DNA of 64,000 nucleotides from Paenibacillus timonensis (GCF_022427145.1 NZ_JAKSXN010000004.1:1-64000); one strand, 5' to 3'; numbered from the stretch's first letter, positions 19,181 to 27,663 are shown. Translations and numbers: made by a program. Notes: a model not told the origin generated them from the sequence alone.

Positions 19181-19966
19181 TTAGGCATCGGCTAACGTGG
19201 GGGTGGGCTCTTCCAGCTGCGCCAGGCGTTTCAGCAGTTTTTTCAGCATGACGGAGGCCTTGACCTGAAGGGGCAGGCTGTCGGCGACGTGCAGCTCGTA
19301 GGCCCCGCTCAAGATGGCCTGCTTCAGCTCGGCGACGGAATCGCAGGGGCGATGCAGCTCGTTATACAAGCTGCCGTATTGCAGACACTGATGGGTGTCG
19401 CTCCCGGCAGTCACCGGCTTACCGAGCTCGGCGGCGAAGCGTTCGACGTTGGCGCGATTCACTTCGTTGCCGTATTCGTACATATCTTTGGCGTTCAGGT
19501 CAAAAGCGTCCAGCCGCCGCAGTTGCTCCGCCTCCAGATGATGGAGCGGGGTGGAGACGCGGAACGGATGCGCGCCGATTTTGAGCAGGGGGTAGTTCTC
19601 GGCTAACGTCATCAGCTCGTCGAAGGGGATAAAGGAGCCTTTTTCCGTATAGTTGTCCAGCGCGTGGCGAACCTCCAGAATCTGCTCCTTGCGCCCGATC
19701 AGCAGAATATGGCCGGTTTCGCGGATATCCACCTCCATGCCGGGGAAGATCCGGAGGCCGTCCGCCTCGTAATATTCGCCATTGAAGGGGTACAGGCGAT
19801 CGAGGTTGTCGTAGACCTCATGGAAGTTGCGCGTATTAAAATGCTCCGTCAAAGCGAGGGCATTCAGCCCGTTCGCCTTGGCTTCGGCAATCATTTCCTC
19901 GTAATAGGCCGGCGAGAAATCGGTGGCCTTGGATAATTTGGCGTGGGTGTGCAGGTCGATGCGCAT
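19181..19966 (-). CDS. PHP-domain phosphoesterase
   Basis: This 261-residue protein starts MRIDLHTHAKLS, the first PHP metal-binding motif, followed by LTEHFN, HPFR and GSDTHQ, so the usual metal ligands are present. The family includes histidinol-phosphatase-like and other metal-dependent phosphoesterases. The frame is open further upstream to 20056, but ATG at 19966 is chosen because AAGGAG lies just before it and because the longer form would overlap ecfT. It is the last gene of the ECF transporter operon (S, A-A', T, PHP), which suggests that it processes the imported compound or a phosphorylated derivative. Confidence 0.82.
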   Translation of the reverse strand: MRIDLHTHAKLSKATDFSPAYYEEMIAEAKANGLNALALTEHFNTRNFHEVYDNLDRLYPFNGEYYEADGLRIFPGMEVDIRETGHILLIGRKEQILEVRHALDNYTEKGSFIPFDELMTLAENYPLLKIGAHPFRVSTPLHHLEAEQLRRLDAFDLNAKDMYEYGNEVNRANVERFAAELGKPVTAGSDTHQCLQYGSLYNELHRPCDSVAELKQAILSGAYELHVADSLPLQVKASVMLKKLLKRLAQLEEPTPTLADA

Positions 19967-19985
19967 CGAAACAACTCCTTGTCGG

Positions 19986-20807
19986 TTAGATAATTGAAGC
20001 GGACGTCCAGAATAATAGCGCCACATAAAGCGCCGATCCCCCCAGAAAAAGCACATCGCGCCGCTGCAGTTTCAAATGTGACAGCTTGAGCTTCTTGGCG
20101 GCGGGGTTCTTCATGCCGTACGAGAAGCCGCGCGTTTCCAGCGCTTCTACGGTGGTGCGGGAGCGTTTGGCCGTCGCCAGCATCAGCGGAAAAAAAGCGT
20201 ACACCAGCAGCTTCAAATAATACGCGCCCAGCCGCCAGTAGAGAACGCCGTGCCGCTCGGGTGCTTTGCCGCGCAGCCGGTACGAGAGCAGGACGTTGCG
20301 GAACTCCTCGAACAACACAGGCAGAATGCGGTAGCCGTAGGACAAGCTGAACGAGAAGGCGGCGGGGACGCCAAGGGCGAGCAGGCCGTCGCTGATTTTT
20401 TCCGGATCCATGCCCGAGAACACGGTGATGCTGGCGAGCGAGACGATCGACAGCTTCAGCGTAAGCTTGAGCAGCGGCAGGGCGGAAGAAATGTCTCCTC
20501 CGAAGAAAAGCGAGATAATAAACAGCCAGCCCACCTGACCGATCAGACCCAGGCAGAGCACGATGATGATGAACGGCGTGACCCGGGACAACACGGTCGT
20601 GATGATGACGAACAGGCACATGCCGGCTAAGACAACGTAACTGTTAAGAAACCACGGGACGATGGCAAAAAACAGATACCAAATCAGTAGTCCCCGCGGA
20701 TCCAGCCGGGAAAGGGAAGCATGGCCGCTGCCGTAGGCCGTGTTCATTAATTCGAGCTGGATGCGGTCGAGCGAGATTTTGTTAAACCAATTGCGGACGA
20801 GCTGCAT
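19986..20807 (-). CDS. ecfT: ECF transporter transmembrane component EcfT
   Basis: This 273-residue integral membrane protein couples the S component to the ATPases. It has several N-terminal helices and the cytoplasmic coupling signature in SYRLRGKAPERHG and TTVEALETRGFSYG (the Ala-Arg-Gly motifs that contact the Q-helix groove). Start overlaps the end of the ATPase gene by 26 bp, showing translational coupling; AAAGGAG lies before the ATG. Confidence 0.9.
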   Translation of the reverse strand: MQLVRNWFNKISLDRIQLELMNTAYGSGHASLSRLDPRGLLIWYLFFAIVPWFLNSYVVLAGMCLFVIITTVLSRVTPFIIIVLCLGLIGQVGWLFIISLFFGGDISSALPLLKLTLKLSIVSLASITVFSGMDPEKISDGLLALGVPAAFSFSLSYGYRILPVLFEEFRNVLLSYRLRGKAPERHGVLYWRLGAYYLKLLVYAFFPLMLATAKRSRTTVEALETRGFSYGMKNPAAKKLKLSHLKLQRRDVLFLGGSALYVALLFWTSASII

Positions 20808-22632
20808 GCGGGTGGTTCTCCTTTCCGGTGAGGATGCGGTTCAGACGGTCGGCCAGCTCGGTCGGCGATCCGCATGGCGGCTGGAGGCCGAGGACGGCGG
20901 ACAGCTCCATGCTTTGCGTTAGCGCCAGACCGGCGCGGCGGATCAGCTCCGGGCTGGCGAAGACCTGAGCCGCTGTCCCGTCCGCCAACACCCGGCCGTC
21001 GTGCATGACGATGACGCGCGTCGCCCAGCGATGGACGAGCTGCATGTCATGCGTGGCGATCAGCACGGTGCGGACATGCTGGTTCAGCTCCTCCAGCGTG
21101 CCTAGCAGCTCTTCGCGGGTGGCCAGATCGAGGTTGGCCGTCGGCTCGTCGAGCAGCATGATGGCGGGCCGGATCGCCGCCCCGATGGCGAGCGAGACGC
21201 GGCGCTGCTGGCCGCCGCTCAGGAGGCGCGCGTCGCGGTCCTGGAGCGGCTCCAGCCGGAAGCTGTGCAGCATGCGTTGCAGCGTGTCGTCCGCGTCCGG
21301 GTAGCCGCGCCGTTTCAGGCAATACGCGATCTCTTTGCGCACGCTGTCCTCGATGAACATGTCCTCCGGGTTCTGGAAGACAAACGCGACATCCCGTGAC
21401 AGCTGCTCGATGGAGATGCTGCGGGTATCCTGCTGGAGGACGGCAACGCTGCCGTCGGACGGCTTGGCAATCCCGGCGATCAGCTTCAGCAGAGACGACT
21501 TGCCCGCACCGTTGTTGCCGATAAGGGCGATCCGCTCGCCTTCATAGAGCGTCAGGTCGATGCTGTGCAGCACGGTCCGCTCCGCTTTGCGGATCGTGCG
21601 GTAGTTCAGGGAGGCCCCGTTGAACCGGATGACGGGGTTCTGTTGGGCGTCGTCAGGGTGATGCTCATCCTCGGCGGATAGGGAACGTGTGCTGGCCCAT
21701 GGGGCAGGCGTTTCCTCCGGTAGTGTTTGAAGCTGCCGCTGAAAATAAGGGATCGCAGCTTCGGTCGTGATCGGATATGCTGCCTGCTGGGCTTGGTTCT
21801 CGTTGGGATTCCGCCGCATTGGGCTGTTGATGTCCTGTAGGGCTGATAAGTAGGCCGCGGCCTGGGTGACCTCGGGCGGCTGAATACCTAGCCGCTCCAG
21901 ATCGTTTAGGCTGTTCAGGGCTTCGGAGACCGGTCGTTTCCACAACACCCGGCCTTGATCCAGCAGGCAGACCTCCTGACAGTAGTCGGCGATAAACTCA
22001 GCATGATGCTCGATGACGATAATCGTCTTGCCGTGGTTCTGGTTTAGCTCCCGCAGCACCTCGTAGACCTGCCGAGCATGGCTCGGGTCGAGCTGGGACA
22101 CCGGCTCGTCTACGATCAGGATCTCTGCGCCGAGCGAGAGGGCCCCGGCCAGGGCGAGCAGATGCTTTTGTCCGCCGCTCAGCTCCCAAATGTAGCGTTG
22201 CTGCAAGTGGGTGAGGCCGCAAAGCTCCAAAGCGTGGAGCGCTCGGACCTTATAGTCCAGCAGCCCGTAGTTCAGCGGGGCGAAGCAGGCCTCGTCCAGT
22301 ACGGTGGGCCGCACGAGCTGGTTGTCGAAGTCCTGATAGACGTAGCCGACGCGGCGAGAGAGTTGGGCGACGGTTTTTTGCGCGGTGGATTGGCCGTGAA
22401 TGTGTACCTCACCTTCAAAGTCGCCGGAATAATAATGCGGAATGAGCCCGTTCAGCAGCTTGCATAATGTCGATTTGCCGGAGCCGTTGCCGCCGATGAT
22501 GGCGGTGAAGGAACCGGGTTCAATCGTCAGGTTCACCTGGTTCAGCACAGGCAGCTCCGAGCCCGGGTAAGTAAACGACACGTTGCGGATGTCGATCACA
22601 GGGCCGCGGGTTTCGTTGTTCGGATTAAGCAT
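20782..22632 (-). CDS. Fused ECF transporter ATPase (EcfA-EcfA' in one chain)
   Basis: This 616-residue protein contains two complete ABC ATPase domains. Domain 1 (about 10-245) has Walker A IGGNGSGKSTL, signature ELSGGQKHLLALA and Walker B LIVDEPVSQLD. Domain 2 (about 330-570) has Walker A IGNNGAGKSSL, signature LLSGGQQRRVSLA and Walker B IMLLDEPTANLD. A linker of about 80 variable residues joins them. Dedicated fused ATPases are typical of group-I ECF transporters that keep their own ATPase and T genes next to the S component. It overlaps the S component gene by 8 bp. Confidence 0.92.
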   Translation of the reverse strand: MLNPNNETRGPVIDIRNVSFTYPGSELPVLNQVNLTIEPGSFTAIIGGNGSGKSTLCKLLNGLIPHYYSGDFEGEVHIHGQSTAQKTVAQLSRRVGYVYQDFDNQLVRPTVLDEACFAPLNYGLLDYKVRALHALELCGLTHLQQRYIWELSGGQKHLLALAGALSLGAEILIVDEPVSQLDPSHARQVYEVLRELNQNHGKTIIVIEHHAEFIADYCQEVCLLDQGRVLWKRPVSEALNSLNDLERLGIQPPEVTQAAAYLSALQDINSPMRRNPNENQAQQAAYPITTEAAIPYFQRQLQTLPEETPAPWASTRSLSAEDEHHPDDAQQNPVIRFNGASLNYRTIRKAERTVLHSIDLTLYEGERIALIGNNGAGKSSLLKLIAGIAKPSDGSVAVLQQDTRSISIEQLSRDVAFVFQNPEDMFIEDSVRKEIAYCLKRRGYPDADDTLQRMLHSFRLEPLQDRDARLLSGGQQRRVSLAIGAAIRPAIMLLDEPTANLDLATREELLGTLEELNQHVRTVLIATHDMQLVHRWATRVIVMHDGRVLADGTAAQVFASPELIRRAGLALTQSMELSAVLGLQPPCGSPTELADRLNRILTGKENHPHAARPQLV

Positions 22633-23512
22633 ACGGCAGGTTCTCGGACTCGTCCCCGGTTGGGATGCTGCGCGTCCGCTTGGCTCGCATGGTCAGCAGG
22701 ACGATAACGGCCACCACGGCTGCAGCGGCAATACTGAGCCAGATGGCCCCCGAGCCCAACCGGTCAGCCAATCCGCTGTCCCACTCGCCGAAGTTCCAGT
22801 CCGTCTCGGACAGCGATTCCGCGCCAAAAGCGATCAGCGCCAGCGCGATCCCGCTCAGCACCAGCTTCGGCGAAATGACGCCGGCGGCTTCGTATTTGGT
22901 GGATTTGTCGCGCGGTTTGATGCCGAGGAGGGGCTCGATTTTTCCATATAATCTAGGGACTAGATAGAGGGTAGGCAGCAGGGCGAACAGGATGCCGGAG
23001 AACAGCACGTCGTTCAGGAAGCCCACGCCTTCGACGATGACGACGCTTTGCGCCAGCCCGGGCACGGCTTCGAATTCTTCGACGCCGATCCAGACTTTGC
23101 CGATGTCGACCAGGCTGCTGCACAGCTGATGGATGATGACGCCCGTGATGGCGGCGGTGCCGACTTGCAGGCGGTTTTGCGGGTTACGGACCATCCGTCC
23201 GGCGACGTACATGGCGAAGGAGAAGGTCAGGAATTTTTCCAGCTCGCCAAGTCCGCCGAATTGTCCCAGCATCAGCTCGCCGAAAATCACCTCGCCCAGC
23301 GCCGCCCCGACCGCCGCATACAGCGGGTGGAACAGCATGCACAACGTGAGCGGGATGAACGCGAAGTACTCCACCGAGAGTTCGATCGGCCCGAGGCGAA
23401 ACTCGGGGATGAGCTCGGTGAACATGTTGGACAAGCCGTACAGGGACATGGAGAGGACGAAAATCATCATTTTTTGCGAGGACGTGAGGGTGTACAGGGT
23501 TTTGCGGTTCAT
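22625..23512 (-). CDS. ECF transporter substrate-binding (S) component, substrate unknown
   Basis: This 295-residue polytopic membrane protein opens the operon and has about six to seven hydrophobic helices, with loops containing FAFIPLTLCMLFHPLYAAVG and GEVIFGELMLGQFGGLGELE that fit an S component. Its place directly before a fused EcfAA' and EcfT is the best evidence. It is longer than usual S components (180-220 residues) because of an additional C-terminal part with further helices. AAAGGAGG precedes the ATG. The substrate is not evident; the divergent RpiR-type regulator and the PHP gene hint at a sugar-phosphate-related or polyol-like metabolite, but this is speculative. Confidence 0.78.
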   Translation of the reverse strand: MNRKTLYTLTSSQKMMIFVLSMSLYGLSNMFTELIPEFRLGPIELSVEYFAFIPLTLCMLFHPLYAAVGAALGEVIFGELMLGQFGGLGELEKFLTFSFAMYVAGRMVRNPQNRLQVGTAAITGVIIHQLCSSLVDIGKVWIGVEEFEAVPGLAQSVVIVEGVGFLNDVLFSGILFALLPTLYLVPRLYGKIEPLLGIKPRDKSTKYEAAGVISPKLVLSGIALALIAFGAESLSETDWNFGEWDSGLADRLGSGAIWLSIAAAAVVAVIVLLTMRAKRTRSIPTGDESENLPYA

Positions 23513-23607
23513 GAAGGGAAAACCTCCTTTAATGAGTCGTTCTTCCCAAAGTGTAGAGGCCGAGTATTAAATGAGGCGTGGGTGTATGTCAACGGATTGT
23601 AATATTT

Positions 23608-23642
23608 TTTACATAGTGAAAATGATGTAAATAAATTTACAT
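23608..23642. promoter_or_regulatory. Putative RpiR-type operator between divergent genes
   Basis: Three TTTACAT/ATGTAAA arms: TTTACAT (23608-23614), then a perfect 18-bp palindrome ATGTAAATAAATTTACAT (23625-23642). They sit between the ECF operon (-) and the RpiR-type gene (+), where an autoregulating repressor would bind. Confidence 0.55.
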
Positions 23643-23699
23643 AACAATAGCTTGCTAGGATAGGGGAAGAACAGAACGAGACCCTAAGGAGCGGAGCCC

Positions 23700-24554
23700 A
23701 TGTCGAAGTATCGGAATCAAATTTTTGCAAAGCAAGTGAAGTTCTCCCCCGGCCATCAAAAAATCGCCGATTTCATCGAGCGTCATCCCGACGAGGCGTT
23801 GTTCATGACCGAGCAGGAATTGGCGGATCGGGTGGGCACGAGCATTGCCACGGTGTCGCGGTTTTGGCGGACGGCGGGATACGAGAACGGCAAGGACTTC
23901 CGCTTGCGGCTTCGCCAGGCCATCGATACGACGCCGGCGCATAAGCTGGAGGCGACCATCTCCCGGCTCGATCCGTCGAGCTTGCCGTTGAAGCTGCTGG
24001 AGCAAACGAGCCTTCACCTGCGGGAGTCGGCGGAGCGGACGGACCCGGAGGAACTGAAGCATGCCGCCGCCTTGATGGCGGGAGCTAGACGGATTTACGT
24101 CTACGCGCCGGGGCCATCCGTGGCGTTGGGAGAGCTGTTATTTTACCGGCTGTCGCGGTTTGGGATGTCGGTGCGGATGATGGCGGCCAGCGGCCATGAG
24201 CTGCTGGAGTCGCTGGCGCATGTGCAGCGGGAGGATGTCGTGCTGCTGTTCAACTTCACCCGGTTGCTGCCGGAGACCGAGGTGATCCTCGACTGCGTCA
24301 AGCGAATCGGCTGCTCGGCGGTGATGGTGACGGACCGCGAGGAGTTCCGGTATGGGGCGCAGGTGGACGCTGCTTTTTATGTGAGCCGGGGGGACTTGGG
24401 GGAATTTCATTCGATGGTGACACCGCTGCTGCTGATCGAGCAGATGATCTTGAGCATCGGGCTACTCAACAAAGAGAAGGTGTTAGCCAAGCTGGAGTAC
24501 TTGGGAGAACTGCGGTCCCGGTATGCGGATAAGCTGCCGCGGGGGAAGGCTTGA
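23700..24554 (+). CDS. MurR/RpiR-family transcriptional regulator
   Basis: This 284-residue regulator has an N-terminal helix-turn-helix (about 1-80; FMTEQELADRVGTSIATVSR) and a C-terminal SIS domain (about 125-255; ARRIYVYAPGPSVALGELLF) that normally binds a phosphosugar. AAGGAG lies upstream of the ATG. It is divergent from the ECF transporter operon and probably controls it through the palindromes at 23608-23642. Effector unknown. Confidence 0.88.
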   Translation: MSKYRNQIFAKQVKFSPGHQKIADFIERHPDEALFMTEQELADRVGTSIATVSRFWRTAGYENGKDFRLRLRQAIDTTPAHKLEATISRLDPSSLPLKLLEQTSLHLRESAERTDPEELKHAAALMAGARRIYVYAPGPSVALGELLFYRLSRFGMSVRMMAASGHELLESLAHVQREDVVLLFNFTRLLPETEVILDCVKRIGCSAVMVTDREEFRYGAQVDAAFYVSRGDLGEFHSMVTPLLLIEQMILSIGLLNKEKVLAKLEYLGELRSRYADKLPRGKA

Positions 24555-24580
24555 AGTTGGTGGCTGGAGGGCGCTCATCC

Positions 24581-24609
24581 TTGCTTTTGACCGCCTAAGT
24601 TGGTACAAT
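24581..24609 (+). promoter_or_regulatory. SigA-type promoter of smpB
   Basis: TTGCTT (24581-24586), 17-bp spacer, TACAAT (24604-24609), about 48 bp before the smpB start. Confidence 0.6.
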
Positions 24610-24656
24610 AAATGTCTGGTAAACTGCCCTGTGGGGCTTCAGAGGAGAGTGAGAAC

Positions 24657-25136
24657 ATGGGTAAGAAAAGTGACGGTAAAGTGCTGGCGCAGAACAAAAA
24701 AGCTTCCCATGACTATTTCATCGAAGATACCTACGAAGCGGGCATGGTGCTGACCGGCACGGAGATCAAGTCGATTCGGAACGCCCGGGTGAATATCGGG
24801 GATGCGTTCGCAACGATCCGGAACGGCGAGATCCATATCCACAACATGCATATCAGCCCGTTCGAACAGGGGAACCGGTTCAATCCGCTGGACCCGACGC
24901 GGACGCGCAAGCTACTGATGCATAAGGTGCAGATCAACAAACTGCTGGGCTTGTCCAAGCAGGAGGGGTATTCGATCGTACCGCTCAAGATTTACATCCG
25001 TAACGGATATGCGAAGCTGCTGCTGGGCCTGGGCAAAGGGAAGAAGCAATACGACAAGCGCGACACGGCTGCGAAGCGTGATGCTCAGCGTGATATTCAA
25101 CGGGCGCTGCGCGAGAAGCAGAAGGTCGCTAGGTAA
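24657..25136 (+). CDS. smpB: SsrA-binding protein SmpB
   Basis: This 159-residue RNA-binding protein carries tmRNA to stalled ribosomes for trans-translation. Family motifs are clear: [50 protein letters not shown], and a basic C-terminal tail ([20 protein letters not shown]) that enters the mRNA channel. Length matches the family. The frame is open back to 24612, but ATG at 24657 follows GAGGAGAGTGAG. ssrA lies 178 bp downstream. Confidence 0.98.
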   Translation: MGKKSDGKVLAQNKKASHDYFIEDTYEAGMVLTGTEIKSIRNARVNIGDAFATIRNGEIHIHNMHISPFEQGNRFNPLDPTRTRKLLMHKVQINKLLGLSKQEGYSIVPLKIYIRNGYAKLLLGLGKGKKQYDKRDTAAKRDAQRDIQRALREKQKVAR

Positions 25137-25314
25137 CGTGTGGCGAATTCATTCCCAGCGTTTCCATCAAGTCCATAAACATCGAGAAGCGCAGACGTGG
25201 TATACTAATTGATGTAAGAGATGATCACGTTCCTGTTATGGAGAAGGAATTGTGATAACGAACAACAGCAGGCCCTTGCAGGCTGCACCTTTTGATCCAA
25301 CACCCTTTTATTTC

Positions 25315-25675
25315 GGGGGCGTTTTTGGATTCGACGGGGGTAGATCGAGCATGGGTAGCGGGTAGTGGGGACGCGTCCACTTCATCAACGCTAAAGCCAA
25401 TTAAACGGCAAACAAAACAACAACTTAGCTTTCGCAGCTTAATAACCTGTGAGCTAGCTCTATCCCTGCATCGCCCATGTGCCGGGAATAGGGCCCAACT
25501 TTAGTGGGATACGCCGTCTGGTCTCCGCCTGGGGTCAACGGAAGAAGATAATCAGGCTGACCCGAAGGGAATCCGGTGACAGGGAGTCTCTAGGGTGACA
25601 TCAAATCTGTCACTACACCCGTAGAAACCTATGTGGCGTTGCCTTCGGACAGGGGTTCGACTCCCCTCGCCTCCA
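25315..25675 (+). ncRNA. ssrA: Transfer-messenger RNA
   Basis: About 361 nt. The 5' end GGGGGCG pairs with CGCCTCC at the 3' end (one G-U pair). The 5' tRNA-like part contains GGATTCGACGGGGG, and the 3' part the T-arm AGGGGTTCGACTCCCCT. CCA is not encoded. The reading frame for the tag runs 25407-25439 and encodes GKQNNNLAFAA (plus the alanine charged on tmRNA), ended by TAA TAA. The 3' end is the attachment site of the accessory island: a 58-bp near-copy lies at 45602-45659. A possible upstream -10 (TATACT at about 25201, preceded by TGG) could drive it. Confidence 0.97.
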
Positions 25676-25684
25676 TACTTTTAG

Positions 25685-25712
25685 AAAACCCGCTCAGTGA
25701 GCGGGTTTTTGC
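25685..25712 (+). terminator. Terminator of ssrA
   Basis: Stem AAAACCCGCTC/GAGCGGGTTTT with a 3-nt loop and T5, 10 bp after the tmRNA end. Similar hairpins occur at 36692 and 49529. Confidence 0.85.
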
Positions 25713-25781
25713 CTTTTTATAGGCAGTTTTGTAGATCAATCGTATATATCAGGAATATTACTGATCAATTGACGGAAATCC

Positions 25782-25800
25782 TGTAGACAACATGTCTACA
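25782..25800. repeat. Perfect inverted repeat near the island left end
   Basis: TGTAGACA-aca-TGTCTACA, 8-bp arms. It lies in the 396-bp gap between ssrA and the caspase gene, which otherwise holds the ssrA terminator and a hairpin at 25913. It could be a recombinase or regulator binding site. Confidence 0.4.
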
Positions 25801-25912
25801 AGAACCCGATTCCAAACCTTCATAAAACTTCGACACATGTGGAGTGCTGTGTGTCACTCGGAAGGAAGTAGTAGTTAAGAGGCGCATTTACCGATTGAAT
25901 TAAGACTGTTAG

Positions 25913-25942
25913 AGCCTAAGCGTATTCAACGCTTGGGCTTTC
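25913..25942 (+). terminator. Terminator-like hairpin before the caspase gene
   Basis: Imperfect stem AGCC-AAGCG/CGCTT-GGCT around GTATTCAA, followed by TTTCC. The T-run is weak; it may end a lost upstream transcript. Confidence 0.4.
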
Positions 25943-26071
25943 CTTATGAAGAGAAAGTTTTTCAGGAAATGGAAGGGAATTGAAATACTATGTCGAATTA
26001 TTTTGAAGATAATTGATGAATCGGAGATAATCTTGAATGGAATATTTATTAATATGTATAGGGGTGTTTTC

Positions 26072-27031
26072 ATGAAAAGAGCATTGATTGTTGGAATTGA
26101 TGAATATCCAAGTGCTCAACTACATGGATGTGTAAATGACGCAGGTGCATTAGCAGAATTATTAAAAACAAATGGAGACGGGGCACCAAATTTCGATGTT
26201 TCCTTAAAACTTAATATAAAAACAAAAGCTGAGTTATTGGACTTGATTGACAAATTATTTAGTGGAGATGCCGATGCTTCCTTGCTGTATTTTTCAGGAC
26301 ATGGAAGTGAGTACGGTCATCTTGTAACGCCTGATTATAAGGGTAAAGATTTAGGTGTACTTATGAGTGAAGTTTTAGGATATGCAAATAAATCAAGATG
26401 TAAAAATAAGATAATTATTTTGGACTGCTGTTATTCGGGCAAATTTGGTGAATCACCGGTTGTAAATAGTAATGAATCTACACTTGGTGAAGGCGTAACG
26501 ATCATGACTGCGAGTTCAAAAGATGAAGTAGCCACGGAAAGCAATGGACAAGGTCTTTTTACAAGCCTGTTTTTACAAGGTTTGAGAGGAAGTGCAGCAG
26601 ATATAACTGGGAAAATTACGCCAGCAGGTATATATGCATTTATCGATCAATCATTGGGTGCATGGCAACAACGACCAGTTTTCAAGACAAATATCTCACA
26701 TTTTATTTCAATCCGAGATATAGAACCGAGAGTTCCAAAAAGCATTTTGCGTAGATTAGGTCAATATTTTGATTCTCCCAGTTCTGAATTTAAGTTAGAT
26801 CCTTCTTTTGAGTATACAAATAATCCTAATTTCAACCATGAAATAGTTGAGCCTTTTTCAATCGAAGAAAACGTTAAAATCTTTAAAGAACTACAGTTAT
26901 TTGAAAGTGTTGGGCTTGTTGAACCTGTTGACGAAGAACATATGTATTTTGCTGCAATGAAGAGTAAGTCATGCAAGCTGACGGCTCTAGGATTGCATTA
27001 TTGGAAATTATCCAGTGATACAAGATTTTAG
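26072..27031 (+). CDS. Caspase-like protease (peptidase C14), presumed Thoeris effector
   Basis: This 319-residue protein has a caspase/metacaspase fold: first strand KRALIVGIDEYP, catalytic His in LLYFSGHGSEYG (about residue 78) and catalytic Cys in KIIILDCCYSGKFG (about 124). The C-terminal part (about 265-319) looks like a winged helix (FKELQLFESVGLVEP, CKLTALGLHYWKL). The frame is open to 25946, but ATG at 26072 is chosen because AGGGGTG lies just upstream and homologous proteins begin at MKRALIVG. The next gene, a ThsB-like TIR protein, starts 10 bp after its stop. This pairing matches caspase-type (type IV) Thoeris, in which a TIR-made cyclic nucleotide activates the protease and kills the infected cell. 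Function is inferred from the pairing. Confidence 0.8.
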   Translation: MKRALIVGIDEYPSAQLHGCVNDAGALAELLKTNGDGAPNFDVSLKLNIKTKAELLDLIDKLFSGDADASLLYFSGHGSEYGHLVTPDYKGKDLGVLMSEVLGYANKSRCKNKIIILDCCYSGKFGESPVVNSNESTLGEGVTIMTASSKDEVATESNGQGLFTSLFLQGLRGSAADITGKITPAGIYAFIDQSLGAWQQRPVFKTNISHFISIRDIEPRVPKSILRRLGQYFDSPSSEFKLDPSFEYTNNPNFNHEIVEPFSIEENVKIFKELQLFESVGLVEPVDEEHMYFAAMKSKSCKLTALGLHYWKLSSDTRF

Positions 27032-27041
27032 GAGGTTTAGA

Positions 27042-27425
27042 ATGAAAATTAACGTATTTATACCACATCGTTGGAATAACACTGATTACGCTGAGATTAG
27101 TGCTCTACTGGATCGCACAAAATTCAATGTTAGAGATTATTCAGTACCAAGTAGTTCACCATTTGATAGTGTTGATAGGAGATTTAATGTTGACCCCCAA
27201 ATACAAAAACAAATTAAATATGCCAATGTTGTTATATGTTCAAATCGACCGGCAAATAATTCTGGGATGTCAATCGAAGAAATAAAGTTTGCGAAAAGCA
27301 TAGGAAAGCCTGTAGTTGCGGTCAAAATAACAGAAAGCACAAGTTCGTATATTTCTCAGTTAAATATTAATGTTATTGCTAAGAGAAAGGATTCATTAGA
27401 AGCTTGGATTAGTCAGAATTTATAG
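27042..27425 (+). CDS. thsB: ThsB-like TIR-domain protein (Thoeris sensor/cyclase)
   Basis: This 127-residue single-domain protein matches the ThsB/DUF1863 TIR-like fold: INVFIPHRWNNTDYAEI at the start, NVRDYSVPSSSPFD, then IKYANVVICSNRPANNSGMS and IEEIKFAKSIGKPVVAVKI, where the first helix Glu is the expected catalytic residue. In Thoeris such proteins recognise phage infection and make a cyclic ADP-ribose-type signal from NAD+. The ATG at 27042 follows TAGGAGGT, which overlaps the stop of the caspase gene, so the two are one operon. AT-rich like the rest of the segment. Confidence 0.82.
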   Translation: MKINVFIPHRWNNTDYAEISALLDRTKFNVRDYSVPSSSPFDSVDRRFNVDPQIQKQIKYANVVICSNRPANNSGMSIEEIKFAKSIGKPVVAVKITESTSSYISQLNINVIAKRKDSLEAWISQNL

Positions 27426-27474
27426 TGGCATTAAGCAAGAGCAAATGATGACGTTGGCTCCTTATTTGGAGATG

Positions 27475-27540
27475 TTGGAGTTAGCTCTGCTGGGAGCACA
27501 CCATGTAGCGTTGACACAGCCAGCAATTCAGGAATTGAAT
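27475..27540 (+). pseudogene. Very decayed tRNA-like D-arm sequence
   Basis: GGAGTTAGCTCTGCTGGGAGC resembles the start and D-arm of a tRNA, close to the GGAATTAGCTCAGCTGGGAG in the next relic 68 bp away. The downstream part has no T-arm. Weak; could be chance. Confidence 0.25.
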
Positions 27541-27542
27541 AT

Positions 27543-27619
27543 GTGGGAATTAGCTCAGCTGGGAGAGCGCAACGCAGGCAGCGATGAGTTCGGGGGTTCG
27601 ATTCCCCTATGCTCTACCA
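27543..27619 (+). pseudogene. Decayed tRNA-Ala-like gene
   Basis: 77 nt with a good D-arm (GCTCAGCTGGGAGAGC), GGC at the anticodon position, a good T-arm (GGGGGTTCGATTCCCCT) and encoded CCA, but the acceptor stem and anticodon stem do not pair. It resembles Bacillales tRNA-Ala(GGC). Similar in its right half to 30056-30111. Confidence 0.55.
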
Positions 27620-27620
27620 A

Positions 27621-27663
27621 TAACTAACACAAACGGTAGAAATGCCGTTTGTGTTAGTTATAT
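27621..27663 (+). terminator. Long hairpin after the tRNA relic
   Basis: Perfect 16-bp stem TAACTAACACAAACGG/CCGTTTGTGTTAGTTA with an 8-nt loop. The central part AACGG-tagaaat-GCCGTT is repeated after the second relic (30126-30143). Confidence 0.6.

Noticed and set aside
27543-27619. Functional tRNA gene
   Set aside because: D- and T-arms are good, but acceptor and anticodon stems do not pair, so it is treated as decayed.
27445-27627. 60-codon protein-coding frame
   Set aside because: It coincides with the tRNA-like relics and has no ribosome binding site.
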